Source: Comamonas sp. KCTC 72670
GTDB taxonomy: Bacteria; Myxococcota; Myxococcia; Myxococcales; Myxococcaceae
NCBI GenBank assembly: GCA_014656495.1
Contig: BNCN01000002.1
Coordinates: 620,001 to 684,000 of the forward strand
Direction: 5' to 3'
Length of the DNA stretch: 64,000 nucleotides
The translations under genes and the position numbers were made by a program. The stretch's first letter is position 1; the number at the start of each line of letters is the position of its first letter. Below the pieces are notes generated by a model, which did not search any database, had not been told where the DNA came from, and worked only from the letters and a program-made list of their open reading frames with translations. Below, piece after piece: positions 13,926 through 22,400 of the stretch.

Positions 13926-14627
13926 ATGGAGCGACAGGCGGAGGCGGGGCGTTGGGACGTGACGCCCGCGGAAGCGGTGGAGCTGCAACGCCAGCTGCGT
14001 GAGCGGTTGGTGCTCCGTCCCCCTCCTGGCTTGAAGGTCGAGCGCATCGCGGGCGCCGACATCTCCACCGAGAAGTGGAAGGACACGGGCTTCGGGGGCT
14101 TCGTGGTGCTGGACGTGGCTTCGCTCCAGCCGGTCGCGCAGTCCGGCGCGGCGGTGACGCTGCGCTTCCCCTACGTTCCGGGCCTGTTGTCCTTCCGCGA
14201 GCTGCCCATTCTGGAAGTCGCCTGGGCGCGGCTCACGGTGCGCCCCGAGGTGGTCATCTTCGATGGTCATGGCACCGCGCATCCGCGCCGCATGGGGATT
14301 GCGTGCCACGGAGGATTGCTGCTCGGCGTTCCGTCCATTGGCTGCGGGAAGTCCCTGCTCGTGGGGACGCATGGTCCGCTGGGCGAGGCGCGAGGCTCCA
14401 CCGCGCCCCTCATGCACCGGGGCGAGGTCGTGGGCATGGCGGTGCGCACGCGCAAGGGCGTGCAGCCCGTGTACGTGTCCCCGGGGCACCTGATGGACCT
14501 GCCCACGGCGGTGGAGCTGGTGCTCGCGGTGAGTCCGAAGTTCCGCGAGCCGGAGACCACCCGGCACGCGCACCGACTCGTCAACGCGCTCCGTCGCGCG
14601 GACGGCGAGGCCGCGGAGGTCGAATAG
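13926..14627 (+). CDS. nfi: Endonuclease V
   Basis: 233 residues with the family blocks: GADIS (metal-binding Asp), FPYVPGLLSFRELP (the PYxP wedge), DGHGTAHPRRMGIACHGG (catalytic Asp-Gly-His region) and GVPSIGCGKSLL. The enzyme nicks DNA, and in several organisms RNA, one base 3' of inosine and so removes deaminated adenine. Single gene with no clear operon partner; its RNA activity may be relevant next to so many RNA genes, but that is only context. Confidence 0.95.
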   Translation: MERQAEAGRWDVTPAEAVELQRQLRERLVLRPPPGLKVERIAGADISTEKWKDTGFGGFVVLDVASLQPVAQSGAAVTLRFPYVPGLLSFRELPILEVAWARLTVRPEVVIFDGHGTAHPRRMGIACHGGLLLGVPSIGCGKSLLVGTHGPLGEARGSTAPLMHRGEVVGMAVRTRKGVQPVYVSPGHLMDLPTAVELVLAVSPKFREPETTRHAHRLVNALRRADGEAAEVE

Positions 14628-14824
14628 CCGGTTGCCCCTGATTTTGACCGCTGCGCCAACCGCCTCTATGTCCCAAGAGGGCCTCGGAAGCTGGGAGTCC
14701 CAAGGAACGGCGGCTCGGGCGTCTGTCTGCCGGGTCGCCCTTTTCCGCCAGTGCGGACTGGCGGTAGCACCCGGAACCGTGGAGCGGGCTGGGGTCAGGG
14801 TGGGAGCAGCCATTGGGAGCGCCC

Positions 14825-17170
14825 ATGCGGAGGTTGTCGTCACCTTGGAGTGAGCTGGCGTCGCACTACGCCGTGGTGGTGGTGGGGTCGGGGTACGGCG
14901 GGGCCATCTCCGCGAGCCGACTGGCGCGCGCGGGCCAACAGGTCTGCGTGCTGGAGCGGGGCCGGGAGCTGCTGCCCGGTGACTACCCGCGCACGGACAC
15001 CGAGTTCATGTCCGAGTTCCAGGTGCACTTCGACCCCGAAGCCGCCGCGTCCGTGGGCAGCCCCACGGCGTTGTTCGAGCTCCACCGGGGCGGGGACGTC
15101 TCCGTCGTCACGGGCTGCGGCCTGGGCGGCACCTCGCTCATCAATGCCAACGTGGCCATGCGCCCGGACCCTCGCGTGTTCCTGGACACGCGTTGGCCCG
15201 AGGCGTTTCGCGAGGACGTGGACGGCCTGCTCGAGGACGGCTTCGCCTGGGCCGAGCACATGCTGCGCCCCTTGCCCTATCCGGAGTCAGGGCCGTCCCT
15301 GGCCACGCTGGCCGCGCTGGCGCGCTCCGCGGAGAAGCTGGGGGGGACGCTCCGCCGGCCTCCCTTGACGGTGACTTTCGAGGAGGGCGTCAACGCCGCG
15401 GGCGTGCGTCAATCCGCGTGCACGTTGTGCGGTGACTGCATGACGGGCTGCAACTTCGGCGCGAAGAACTCCGTGTTGATGAACTACCTGCCGGACGCGC
15501 ACCGGCACGGGGCGAAGCTCTTCACCGAGGTGGGCGTGCGCTACCTGGCGCGCGACGGCGCGCGGTGGCGCGTGTACTACCGGCCGATGAACGCCGGCCG
15601 CGAGCGCTTCGAGGCGCCGGACCTGTGGGTGACCGCGGACCAGGTCATCCTCGCGGCGGGGACGATGGGGACGGCGGAGATCCTGCTGCGCTCGAAGGCG
15701 CTGGGGTTGTCCGTGTCGGGCCGCCTGGGCCAGCGCTTCAGCAACAACGGGGACGTGATGGCCTTCGGCTACAACACGGACGTCCCGGTCCATGGCATCG
15801 GTCTGGGCGGAGCGCCCTCCGCCGGGCAGCAGCCCGTGGGGCCCACCATCAGCGGCATCATCGATGACCGGGCCACGCTGCGTCAGGAAGACGGGATGAT
15901 CGTCGAGAACGGCGCCATCCCCGCCGCGCTCGCGCGTCCCGTGACGGCGCTGCTCGCCGCGGCCTCCGCCGTCGCCGGGGAGGATACGGACCGAGGTGTC
16001 CTGGACCGCGTGGAAGAGCTGGCGCGCATGGCCGACAGCGCCGTACGCGGGCCGTATTACGGCGCCATGCGCAACACGCAGACGTTCCTCGTGATGTCCC
16101 ACGATGACGGCGCGGGTGAGCTGCGGATGTCCGGCGACAAGGTGCGTGTCTACTGGCCGGGCGCGGGTCAGCAGGCCGTCTTCACGCGGGTGGATGAGCG
16201 GCTGCGGCGCGCCACCGAGGCGCTCGGGGGGACCTTCGTCCGCAACCCGCTGTGGAACAAGCTGACGGGCCACGAGCTCCTCTGCACGCACCCGCTGGGC
16301 GGGTGTGCCATGGGTGAGCGGGCGGAGGAGGGCGTGGTGGACCATGAGGGTCGCGTCTTCTCGGGACAGGAGGGCGTCGCGGTCCATGAGGGGCTCTATG
16401 TCAGTGATGGCTCGGTCATCCCCAGGCCGCTGGGCATCAATCCGCTGCTCACCATCTCCGCGGTGGCGGAGCGCACCGTGGCGTTGATGGCGAAGCGCCA
16501 TGGTTGGAGCGTGGACTATTCGCCCGTCCCCGAAGCGCCCGCGCCTCGGCCCGCGCAGCCCCTGGCCGTGCAGTTCACCGAGACGATGTACGGGTACATC
16601 TCCGAAACGGACAATGAGGATTTCCTCCGGGCGGGGGACCCCGCGCGAAGGGACACGTCGCCGTTCCGCTTCATCGTCACGGTGGAGTCCCGGGACTTGG
16701 AGGAGACGCTCTCCCATCCGCTGCATCCCATGCAGCTGTCGGGCTCCGTGGTGGCGCCCGTGCTGTCCTCGCGGCCGATGGCGGTGGAGCGCGGCGTGCT
16801 GCACCTGATGACCCATGAGGGGGCGCGTCCCGGTGGCCGGCGGATGCGCTATCAGCTGCCCCTGGTCACCGAGTCTGGTGAGCGCTTCTTCGTCGACGGC
16901 TACAAGGACGTCCATGACGACGAGGGCCCGGACCTGTGGGTCGACACCACGCGGCTGCTGGTGTCCATCTTCCGCGGCGAGGATGACTCGGGGCCCTGCG
17001 TTGCCCGAGGCTACCTGCGGCTGAACGCCAAGGACTTCGCCGTGCAGTTGTCCACGCTGCGGGTGCTCCATGCCCAGGGCACACTGCAGCGGCTGGGGGC
17101 GCTCGCCCGCTTCGGACGCTTCTTCTTCGGAGAACTCTTCGAGACCTACGTGCGCAGCAAGGCGGCGTAG
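14825..17170 (+). CDS. GMC-type FAD oxidoreductase (cholesterol-oxidase-like)
   Basis: 781 residues from ATG 14825. A Rossmann FAD motif VVVVGSGYGG lies at 17-26, GCGLGGTSLINAN further on, and a GMC C-terminal block HPLGGCAMG...VSDGSVIPRPLGINPLLTI. A cysteine cluster CTLCGDCMTGC around residue 200 resembles a 4Fe-4S or metal site and occurs in the glucose-methanol-choline subgroup. Residues beyond about 560 form an extra C-terminal domain with no clear match. Substrate unknown; a sterol or alcohol is possible. A TTG four codons upstream is an alternative start. Confidence 0.85.
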   Translation: MRRLSSPWSELASHYAVVVVGSGYGGAISASRLARAGQQVCVLERGRELLPGDYPRTDTEFMSEFQVHFDPEAAASVGSPTALFELHRGGDVSVVTGCGLGGTSLINANVAMRPDPRVFLDTRWPEAFREDVDGLLEDGFAWAEHMLRPLPYPESGPSLATLAALARSAEKLGGTLRRPPLTVTFEEGVNAAGVRQSACTLCGDCMTGCNFGAKNSVLMNYLPDAHRHGAKLFTEVGVRYLARDGARWRVYYRPMNAGRERFEAPDLWVTADQVILAAGTMGTAEILLRSKALGLSVSGRLGQRFSNNGDVMAFGYNTDVPVHGIGLGGAPSAGQQPVGPTISGIIDDRATLRQEDGMIVENGAIPAALARPVTALLAAASAVAGEDTDRGVLDRVEELARMADSAVRGPYYGAMRNTQTFLVMSHDDGAGELRMSGDKVRVYWPGAGQQAVFTRVDERLRRATEALGGTFVRNPLWNKLTGHELLCTHPLGGCAMGERAEEGVVDHEGRVFSGQEGVAVHEGLYVSDGSVIPRPLGINPLLTISAVAERTVALMAKRHGWSVDYSPVPEAPAPRPAQPLAVQFTETMYGYISETDNEDFLRAGDPARRDTSPFRFIVTVESRDLEETLSHPLHPMQLSGSVVAPVLSSRPMAVERGVLHLMTHEGARPGGRRMRYQLPLVTESGERFFVDGYKDVHDDEGPDLWVDTTRLLVSIFRGEDDSGPCVARGYLRLNAKDFAVQLSTLRVLHAQGTLQRLGALARFGRFFFGELFETYVRSKAA

Positions 17171-17277
17171 CGAGCGGGGAGGCGGCGGCACGGCCTCCGT
17201 TCCGCTGCGTCGTGCTCCTTCCTGACGCCGTGGGCACCGTGAGGCCCACACGACTTTCTTCAGGAAGGACAGCCCCC

Positions 17278-17784
17278 ATGCCCAATGACCGTGAGCAGGG
17301 AAAGGGCGCTCCGCAGGGCGGCGAGCGCCCGGCCAGCCGCCGGGATACGCCCATCGAGGTTCGCCGGAGGTTGCGGCACGAGTCACGCACGAGCCAGACG
17401 TACGCGGCCTTCCTCAAGCATCTGTGCGAGCGGGGCGGCATGTCTCCCGCGGTGGCCGAGAAGGCCGCCGTGTCCGTCCTCTGTGCGTTGGAGCAGCGAA
17501 TCCTCAGTGAGGAGGCAAGCGACCTGGAAGACCAGCTTCCGCGCAAGCTGACGCTGCTCCTGCACCGATGCGAGAAGCACGAGGACGAGCTGCCGCCCAA
17601 GTTCCATCGCGAGCACCTGCTCCGCCGCGTGGGCGAGGACCTGAGCCTGAATCCGGACGCCGTGGAGCCCGTGGTGCGGGCGGTGATGGACGCGGTCCGC
17701 GACCAGATTACGGAAGGGGAGGGGGAGGACGTCATGGGCCAGCTCCCTCCGGACATTCGCGACCTCTGGACGCGGACCGTGTGA
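17278..17784 (+). CDS. DUF2267 domain protein
   Basis: 168 residues from ATG 17278 behind CAGGAAGG. Two helical repeats (YAAFLKHLCERGGMSPAVAEKAAVSVLCALEQRI and a second ending VVRAVMDAVRDQI) match the DUF2267 layout, a domain often described as stress-linked, with no known biochemistry. The N-terminal 25 residues are charged and disordered. It is convergent with the JAB gene, with only five bases between them. Confidence 0.75.
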   Translation: MPNDREQGKGAPQGGERPASRRDTPIEVRRRLRHESRTSQTYAAFLKHLCERGGMSPAVAEKAAVSVLCALEQRILSEEASDLEDQLPRKLTLLLHRCEKHEDELPPKFHREHLLRRVGEDLSLNPDAVEPVVRAVMDAVRDQITEGEGEDVMGQLPPDIRDLWTRTV

Positions 17785-17789
17785 GCGGC

Positions 17790-18161
17790 TCAGGCCAGGC
17801 CGCTGGGGGTGTGACGGATACCAGAGGCGCTGCGCAGCGCCGCCGCCCACCAGGGCTCGTCCACCACCAGCACGTCCCGGTCTCCTTGCCGCGACACCAT
17901 GCCCTCGGGCGCCACGACGGAGAAGCGCAGCGGCTTGCCGAGCGCGGAGGTGAGCGCCGACATGGTGCTCTCGTCCTCGGTGGAGAATCCGAGCGGCCCG
18001 TCGGGGTGGCTGTGCGCGACTTCCTCGAGCACGTCGCGAAGCCGCCAGATGGCCTGCCAGCGGCTTCGCGAGTCCGGCATTCGCGCCGGGCTGTTGGACT
18101 CATCGCACCACAGCACTTCGCCGTCGTGGCCAATGAGCATGCAGACCTCGTGTGGGGACAT
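17790..18161 (-). CDS. JAB/JAMM metallopeptidase (prokaryotic deubiquitinase-like)
   Basis: 123 residues. The zinc site is clear: H50-S-H52-P...S60-T-E-D63, the exact HxHPx6SxxD spacing of JAMM peptidases. Bacterial stand-alone JAB proteins trim or release ubiquitin-like or sulfur-carrier proteins. Last gene of the operon Y RNA - phosphatase - Y RNA - Ro60 - unknown - JAB, ten bases after the unknown gene. The E1-like gene at 11.5 kb would supply the opposite activity. Confidence 0.85.
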   Translation of the reverse strand: MSPHEVCMLIGHDGEVLWCDESNSPARMPDSRSRWQAIWRLRDVLEEVAHSHPDGPLGFSTEDESTMSALTSALGKPLRFSVVAPEGMVSRQGDRDVLVVDEPWWAAALRSASGIRHTPSGLA

Positions 18162-18171
18162 GACCTTCTCC

Positions 18172-19161
18172 TCAAACGTGCCGGGTCACCACCAGCAGGT
18201 TCGTTTCAATGGCTTCTCGGATGACGGACGGCAGGCTCTCCAGCGTGACATTTTCATCCGCGCCGGCCAGGCAGATGCCCGCGTCCAGGACCTGGAGCGA
18301 ATCGGCCGCGACGATGGAGACGAAGCGCTCTCCCATGAAGGCATACGTCACCTCCAGCCGCTGGCCCTCGAGCCGCCGCTGGTCCAATGGGCGCGCCCCC
18401 GCGTTGAGCAGGGCCCGCTCGGCCCGATGCATGCCGTCATCACCGGAAGGACTTCGTCCACGCCGCATCTCCAGATGCGCGACGCGCCGCTGGGCTTCCG
18501 TGACGAGGCTCGCGGACCGCTCCCGCCGCTCCGCGGCCTCCCGCTGCTGCCGCAACCGTTCCGTCTGGGCCGCGCGTTCCTGGCTCAGACGGCGCAAACA
18601 GTCCTCCGCCGCGACGCGGCCGCCCTCCGCCACCGCGAGAATCTGGCCGCGGACCTCGGCGGGCGCGAAGCGGATGTCCAGGTCGCGCGAGACGCGCTCC
18701 AGCAGTGCGTAGCCAAACGCGGCCCGTAGCGGGGCGCTCACGCCTGGGACGTGGCCCAGGGGCTGGGCCTCCTCCAGGGCGATGCGTGCCGTGCCCTCGG
18801 CCTCGCCCTCGAAGTCCACGCTGTCGAAGAGCAGGGTGCCGTCATGCCAGCGGCGCGCACTCACGGGCGCCAGGCGCGGCGGTTCTTCCTCCGGCATCAG
18901 CTCCAAGGGCTCCGCCACCGCGCCTTCGCGCACCAGCCGGCGTCCCCAGGAATGGCCCCGCACGCGCGGCAGCGTGTCCAGACCTTCGGGCTCGGCGGGC
19001 TCACGGGGCGTGGCGTCGCGGCCCTTCACTTCGAAGCGCCACCACCCCGGGGAGACCGGGGTGGTGACACGGAGGCGCCGCGAGGCCGAGTCCACGGTGC
19101 CGCCGCCCAGATACGGCAGCACCACCGACTCCACCTGTCCGAGAAACTTCCGGTAGTCCAC
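18172..19161 (-). CDS. Unknown protein between Ro60 and JAB genes
   Basis: 329 residues. The GTG at 19161 is chosen because a strong AGGAGGAGG lies six bases before it; an earlier GTG adds eight residues but has no such site. The N-terminal about 170 residues are beta-rich (RLRVTTPVSPGWWRFEVKGRD, WHDGTLLFDSVDFEGE), residues 190-240 form a charged coiled coil (ERLRQQREAAERRER), and a C-terminal domain (TYAFMGERFVSIV...LQVLDAGICLAG) follows. No family recognised. Its fixed place between Ro60 and JAB suggests it is a substrate, adaptor or ligase partner of these proteins. Confidence 0.7.
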   Translation of the reverse strand: MDYRKFLGQVESVVLPYLGGGTVDSASRRLRVTTPVSPGWWRFEVKGRDATPREPAEPEGLDTLPRVRGHSWGRRLVREGAVAEPLELMPEEEPPRLAPVSARRWHDGTLLFDSVDFEGEAEGTARIALEEAQPLGHVPGVSAPLRAAFGYALLERVSRDLDIRFAPAEVRGQILAVAEGGRVAAEDCLRRLSQERAAQTERLRQQREAAERRERSASLVTEAQRRVAHLEMRRGRSPSGDDGMHRAERALLNAGARPLDQRRLEGQRLEVTYAFMGERFVSIVAADSLQVLDAGICLAGADENVTLESLPSVIREAIETNLLVVTRHV

Positions 19162-19195
19162 GGCGCCTCCTCCTTCCTTCGACACAGCTTGGGTG

Positions 19196-20965
19196 TCACG
19201 CCACCTTGAGCAGCGGCGTGCGCATCACCCGCTCCACCCAGCCGGACTGGTGGGCTCCCGGCAGCGTCGGCGCATCCATCAGCGCCTTGAGCACCCGGGG
19301 GACCTGGTACGGGTCATCGAACTGCTCCACGTTCACTTCGCTGAACGGCACCTGCAACTGCGTGGCGCAGGTTCGGACCGTCGACCCCCGCGCATGCGCC
19401 ACCGACACCAACAGGGCCATCGCCGACACCGGGATGCGGAGGTCCCGGAATGCCCGGGCGAACTGGTCGCCTGCCTCTCCGGCCTCGTCTCCCACCACGA
19501 TGACCACCAGCTTCGCGTCCTCCGGCATCCGGAAGCCGGCACGGTGCAGCGCGTACACGCCCGCCGCGTGCGCCGTTCCACCGGACGCCTTCAGTCCCGC
19601 CAGCATGTGCTGGACGGCGAGACGCGAGGCGGCCTTCGGACGGAGCACCGTGCCCAGGGTGTCGAACGCGGCGATGTGCAGCTTGTCCATCGGGAAGCCC
19701 GCGAGGATGCGCGACAACGCCTCCTTCGAACTCTCGATGGCCCCCTCCATGGAGCCCGACTTGTCGATGAGGAACATCACCCGCACGTCGGTCTCCGCCG
19801 TCGCCTCCGCCACCGCCTGCCGTGCCGCGTTGTCGCTGGCCTCCTCCAGCTTTCGCCGCAGCACCTCGCTGCGGACGTTCTTCGCGATGTTCAGTGCCCG
19901 CTGGTCCGTGGAGGTCTGCACGGCCTTCTCCCAACGCGCGCGGATGTCCGCGTCCGTCAGGAGCCCCAGCTCCTCGAGCGTGGGCGTCATCAGGCGAAGG
20001 TCCCGGTCCGACAGCGAAGGCAACAGCGCCGCCATGATGGCCGGCGTGAGGCCCACGTCCTTCGGCAGCCGTCCCACGACCTCCTTGTAGGAGAGGCGCT
20101 CCAGGGCGATCCACTCGCAGATGTCCGCCTCCGACAGGCCGTCGAAGCGCTCGCGCTTGACCAGCGTCAGGCCGTGCAGCCCCACCTCGCGGTGGCCCTG
20201 CGCGGACTGCTTCTGCTTCCAGCCGAGCACCTCGAAGAAGCCCTGCGTGCGCGGCTTGTAGCCCGCCTTGCGCGCCAGCTTCTTCAGCGTCTCCTTGTAG
20301 CCCGCCTTCACCAGTCCCTGGAGCATGGGCAGGTTGGCCTCGCGCGCCGCCAGCCACTTCGACGCCACGCGCTTCCAGCGGCCCAGCGGCGCCTTGCGGG
20401 ACGCCGGGTCACCAAAGCCCGCCTCGCGGTTGAGCCGCGCGATGTCCGGGTGCTCCAGCAGCTCCGCCACGCGCAGCACCGCCTTGGGCGTGAGCATGCG
20501 CGTCGACTTGCGCTCGTAGTGGAGCACCATCGCCTCGCCAATGGCCCGCCAGTCGTCATCGTGGAAGGCCACGCCGCCCTGGTCGTCGCGCACGGGCTGG
20601 CCCGCGTGCTCCTGCACCAGCATGAGCGCGCACGTCGCGACCTTCAGGTCACGCCAGTCCGTCTGCGTCAGCGCGTAGGACGCGAAGTGCGCCATCAGCT
20701 CCGCGTTGAGCTTGTAGATGGCCAGCAGCTGCCCGTAGAGCTTCACCGCGGCGGGGACGAAGAGGCCCGGCTTCACCGGACGCCCTCGCTCACGCTGGAA
20801 CGGGGTGGCGTGCGCCGCCGCGTGCCAGGTGCCATTCATGTCCAGGCCGGGCCGGTTGTGCCACAGGTGCGCGGAGCCCCCGAGCACCAGGTCCAGCAGT
20901 CGCTCGGCGGGACCGCGCTGCGACTCGGGCAGCAGCGCGTTCGGGTTCTGCGTCTGGGTCGTCAT
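19196..20965 (-). CDS. rsr: Ro60/Rsr-type TROVE-vWA RNA-binding protein
   Basis: 589 residues from ATG 20965 (AGGGGGG before it). The N-terminal two thirds carry the TROVE helical ring (GTWHAAAHATPFQRERG, LMAHFASYALTQTDWRDLKVATCALML, ...GYKETLKKLARKAGYKP) and the C-terminus a vWA domain with an intact MIDAS (FLIDKSGSMEG near residue 401). Ro60 rings bind Y RNAs on their surface and misfolded RNA ends in their hole, and bacterial forms guide nucleases in RNA decay and rRNA maturation. The two Y RNA genes directly upstream are the expected partners. Confidence 0.93.
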   Translation of the reverse strand: MTTQTQNPNALLPESQRGPAERLLDLVLGGSAHLWHNRPGLDMNGTWHAAAHATPFQRERGRPVKPGLFVPAAVKLYGQLLAIYKLNAELMAHFASYALTQTDWRDLKVATCALMLVQEHAGQPVRDDQGGVAFHDDDWRAIGEAMVLHYERKSTRMLTPKAVLRVAELLEHPDIARLNREAGFGDPASRKAPLGRWKRVASKWLAAREANLPMLQGLVKAGYKETLKKLARKAGYKPRTQGFFEVLGWKQKQSAQGHREVGLHGLTLVKRERFDGLSEADICEWIALERLSYKEVVGRLPKDVGLTPAIMAALLPSLSDRDLRLMTPTLEELGLLTDADIRARWEKAVQTSTDQRALNIAKNVRSEVLRRKLEEASDNAARQAVAEATAETDVRVMFLIDKSGSMEGAIESSKEALSRILAGFPMDKLHIAAFDTLGTVLRPKAASRLAVQHMLAGLKASGGTAHAAGVYALHRAGFRMPEDAKLVVIVVGDEAGEAGDQFARAFRDLRIPVSAMALLVSVAHARGSTVRTCATQLQVPFSEVNVEQFDDPYQVPRVLKALMDAPTLPGAHQSGWVERVMRTPLLKVA

Positions 20966-21113
20966 GGTGTCCCCCCTTTGGGACATGCCGCGGGTCAGGC
21001 GCGGGGCGGCCCACTCGCGACGAGGCGAGCGGAGTGCACCGCGCGTGGACGCACGAGGGCCTTGCGCCTTGGCGAAGGCCGCCCGTGCGAAGTGAGGATG
21101 GGGAGGAAAGGGT

Positions 21114-21249
21114 GCGCCCGAGTGACGAGGCCGTTTCTTGGATTAACGGTCCCAGTGCTCTACCGCTGAGCTACGGAGCCACAGATGGCTCCGGCGGGAT
21201 TCGAACCCGCGACAGCTGTATGGCGTGTTGGGCCCCGTCGGCCGGGCGC
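21114..21249 (-). ncRNA. Y RNA 1 (YrlA-like, permuted tRNA mimic)
   Basis: The order is T-arm, acceptor stem, D-arm, so the tRNA half-genes are swapped. T-arm GCGGG-TTCGAAT-CCCGC; acceptor CGGAGCC, short loop ATCTGT, GGCTCCG; D-arm GCTC-AGCGGTA-GAGC. The two ends pair in a long stem: GCGCCCG/CGGGCGC, a small internal loop, then GACGGGGCC/GGCCTCGTC. This is the known architecture of bacterial YrlA-type Y RNAs, where the end stem binds Ro60 and the other domain mimics tRNA. It lies between the phosphatase and the Ro60 gene. Confidence 0.88.
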
Positions 21250-21257
21250 GAAATCGA

Positions 21258-21965
21258 TTACGAGAAGACGGACACGTCGCCGTGGACCGGAATCCGGGCC
21301 ACGCTCTTGCCGCTCCGGTACGCACTCCGGGCCGGCACCGAGACGAGCTCCCAGGTGGGGAGCACGACCGCCGTCAGGGAATGTCCGTACACGCAGCCGG
21401 TGTCGATACCCACGGCGTATTCGGTGACGAGCGGCGCGTCGAAGACGGTGTGTCCGAAGATGACCCGCTCCGGGCCCTTCCAGTGGTGTGTCCAGAAGGT
21501 CCAGCCCTCGGGCGCCTTGGACGGCCAGTAGCTCTTGGTCGCCGGTGGCCGGATGCACTGGGCATGGAGCAGGTGGTACGAGTCCTGTTTCTCGACGGGC
21601 AGGTCCGGCAGCATCCCCGCGTGCACGACGATGGCGTTGTGCTCGGGCAGCCGCAGGTAGTGGGGCAGCCCGGCCATCCACGCGTAGTGCTCGGGTTCGA
21701 GCACCCGGCGCGTCTCGAGGTGGTCGGGGAGCAGCCGCGCGTCCGCGCGGTGGCGCTGCTGGAGGTGCGTCTCCTCGTGGTTGCCGAGGATGGCCTCGTG
21801 CCGCATGGCCAGCTCCACGCACTCTCGCCGCTTGGGGCCGCGGTCCACCAGGTCACCCGCGAAGATGATCCGGTCGTTGGACGTCGCGCCCACCTTGTCG
21901 AGCAGCTCCACGGCTTCGTCGTGACAGCCGTGAAGGTCTCCAATGACGATGGTGCGGCGGGACAT
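21258..21965 (-). CDS. Calcineurin-like metallophosphatase of the Ro60 operon
   Basis: 235 residues with all PPP/metallophosphoesterase metal motifs: GDLHG (D10, H12), AGDLVDRGP (D38), GNHEE (N62, H63), then VVHAGM and FGHT. It resembles PrpA/ApaH-like enzymes, which hydrolyse phosphoproteins, dinucleoside polyphosphates or RNA-end phosphates. Between two Y RNA genes and before Ro60, the RNA-end role is attractive, since repair systems pair phosphatases with RtcB or other ligases. The start at 21965 has AGAGGA nine bases before it. Confidence 0.88.
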   Translation of the reverse strand: MSRRTIVIGDLHGCHDEAVELLDKVGATSNDRIIFAGDLVDRGPKRRECVELAMRHEAILGNHEETHLQQRHRADARLLPDHLETRRVLEPEHYAWMAGLPHYLRLPEHNAIVVHAGMLPDLPVEKQDSYHLLHAQCIRPPATKSYWPSKAPEGWTFWTHHWKGPERVIFGHTVFDAPLVTEYAVGIDTGCVYGHSLTAVVLPTWELVSVPARSAYRSGKSVARIPVHGDVSVFS

Positions 21966-21983
21966 GACGCGAATCCTCTGAAA

Positions 21984-22120
21984 GAAAAAAATGAGCGCCC
22001 GAGTGAAGAAGCCGGTGGCTGATTAACGAAATCAGTGACGGACCACCCGTCAACGCCCGCCCGTGGGGCAGGTGTGTGGAGTCGAACCACGGCTTGTAGG
22101 GCCGCTTCGGCCAGGCGCTC
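21984..22120 (-). ncRNA. Y RNA 2 (YrlA-like) with intrinsic terminator
   Basis: Same plan as Y RNA 1 with different primary sequence. End stem GAGCGCCTG/CGGGCGCTC and GAAGCGG/CC(G)GCTTC; T-arm GTGG-TTCGACT-CCAC; acceptor CCTGCCC-CAC-GGGCGGG; D-arm TGAC-GGGTGGTCC-GTCA; a hairpin CTGATT-TCGTT-AATCAG in the anticodon-arm place. CACTCGGGCGC at the 3' side is identical to Y RNA 1. It ends in seven Ts, forming a terminator 20 bases before the phosphatase gene, so downstream genes rely on read-through or another start. Confidence 0.85.
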
Positions 22121-22135
22121 GAAAGCGATGGGGCC

Positions 22136-22164
22136 GAAGACGCGGGCCCTCGCTGTTCCTGACA
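22136..22164 (-). promoter_or_regulatory. Candidate ECF-type promoter of the Y RNA/Ro60 operon
   Basis: TGTCAGGAAC, 13 bases, GTCTTC on the minus strand. The predicted start near 22128 falls right at the 5' stem of Y RNA 2 (22120), which supports the placement. Shared motif with both tRNA arrays and rtcB. Confidence 0.65.
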
Positions 22165-22212
22165 GGTGGATTTTCGGGGCCCATTTCGGCCAGGGCCGCC
22201 GTATCTATTTTC

Positions 22213-22240
22213 GTCAGGAATCCCGCGCGGCTCTCGTCCA
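22213..22240 (+). promoter_or_regulatory. Possible autoregulatory promoter of the ECF sigma gene
   Basis: CGTCAGGAAT followed after 13 bases by CGTCC, a one-base variant of the motif before the RNA-repair loci, pointing toward the ECF gene. ECF factors usually drive their own promoter, so the resemblance makes this gene the candidate regulator. It leaves a leader of about 155 bases. Confidence 0.4.
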
Positions 22241-22400
22241 AAGCCGTGGGTGCCAATTTGTCCGGTGATTTCGCTGGGTTGGCGCCCCCTGCTTGTCTCG
22301 GAGGCTGCCTGCGGATGCCAACGTGGTACCTTGCCGCGCCACATCCCCGAAACCCAACATCCCGGGGTGACTCCCCCGGCGCAGCCCCCAGGTCCTTCCG

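Noticed and set aside
17215..17235. GTCAGGAAG on the minus strand near 17.2 kb as a regulon site
   Set aside because: It lacks the final C and points into the GMC oxidoreductase gene from its 3' side.
21114..21249. A circularly permuted but functional tRNA-Asn
   Set aside because: The halves are swapped and CGTTAA resembles an Asn loop, but the anticodon stem is mismatched and both ends extend into a long helix. With the Ro60 gene next to it, a Y RNA explains it better.
22230..22260. TGGCAC-like bases upstream of the Y RNA operon, resembling a sigma54 -24 element
   Set aside because: The -12 TTGC element is not at the required spacing, and no RtcR gene is nearby. The ECF-type motif fits better.
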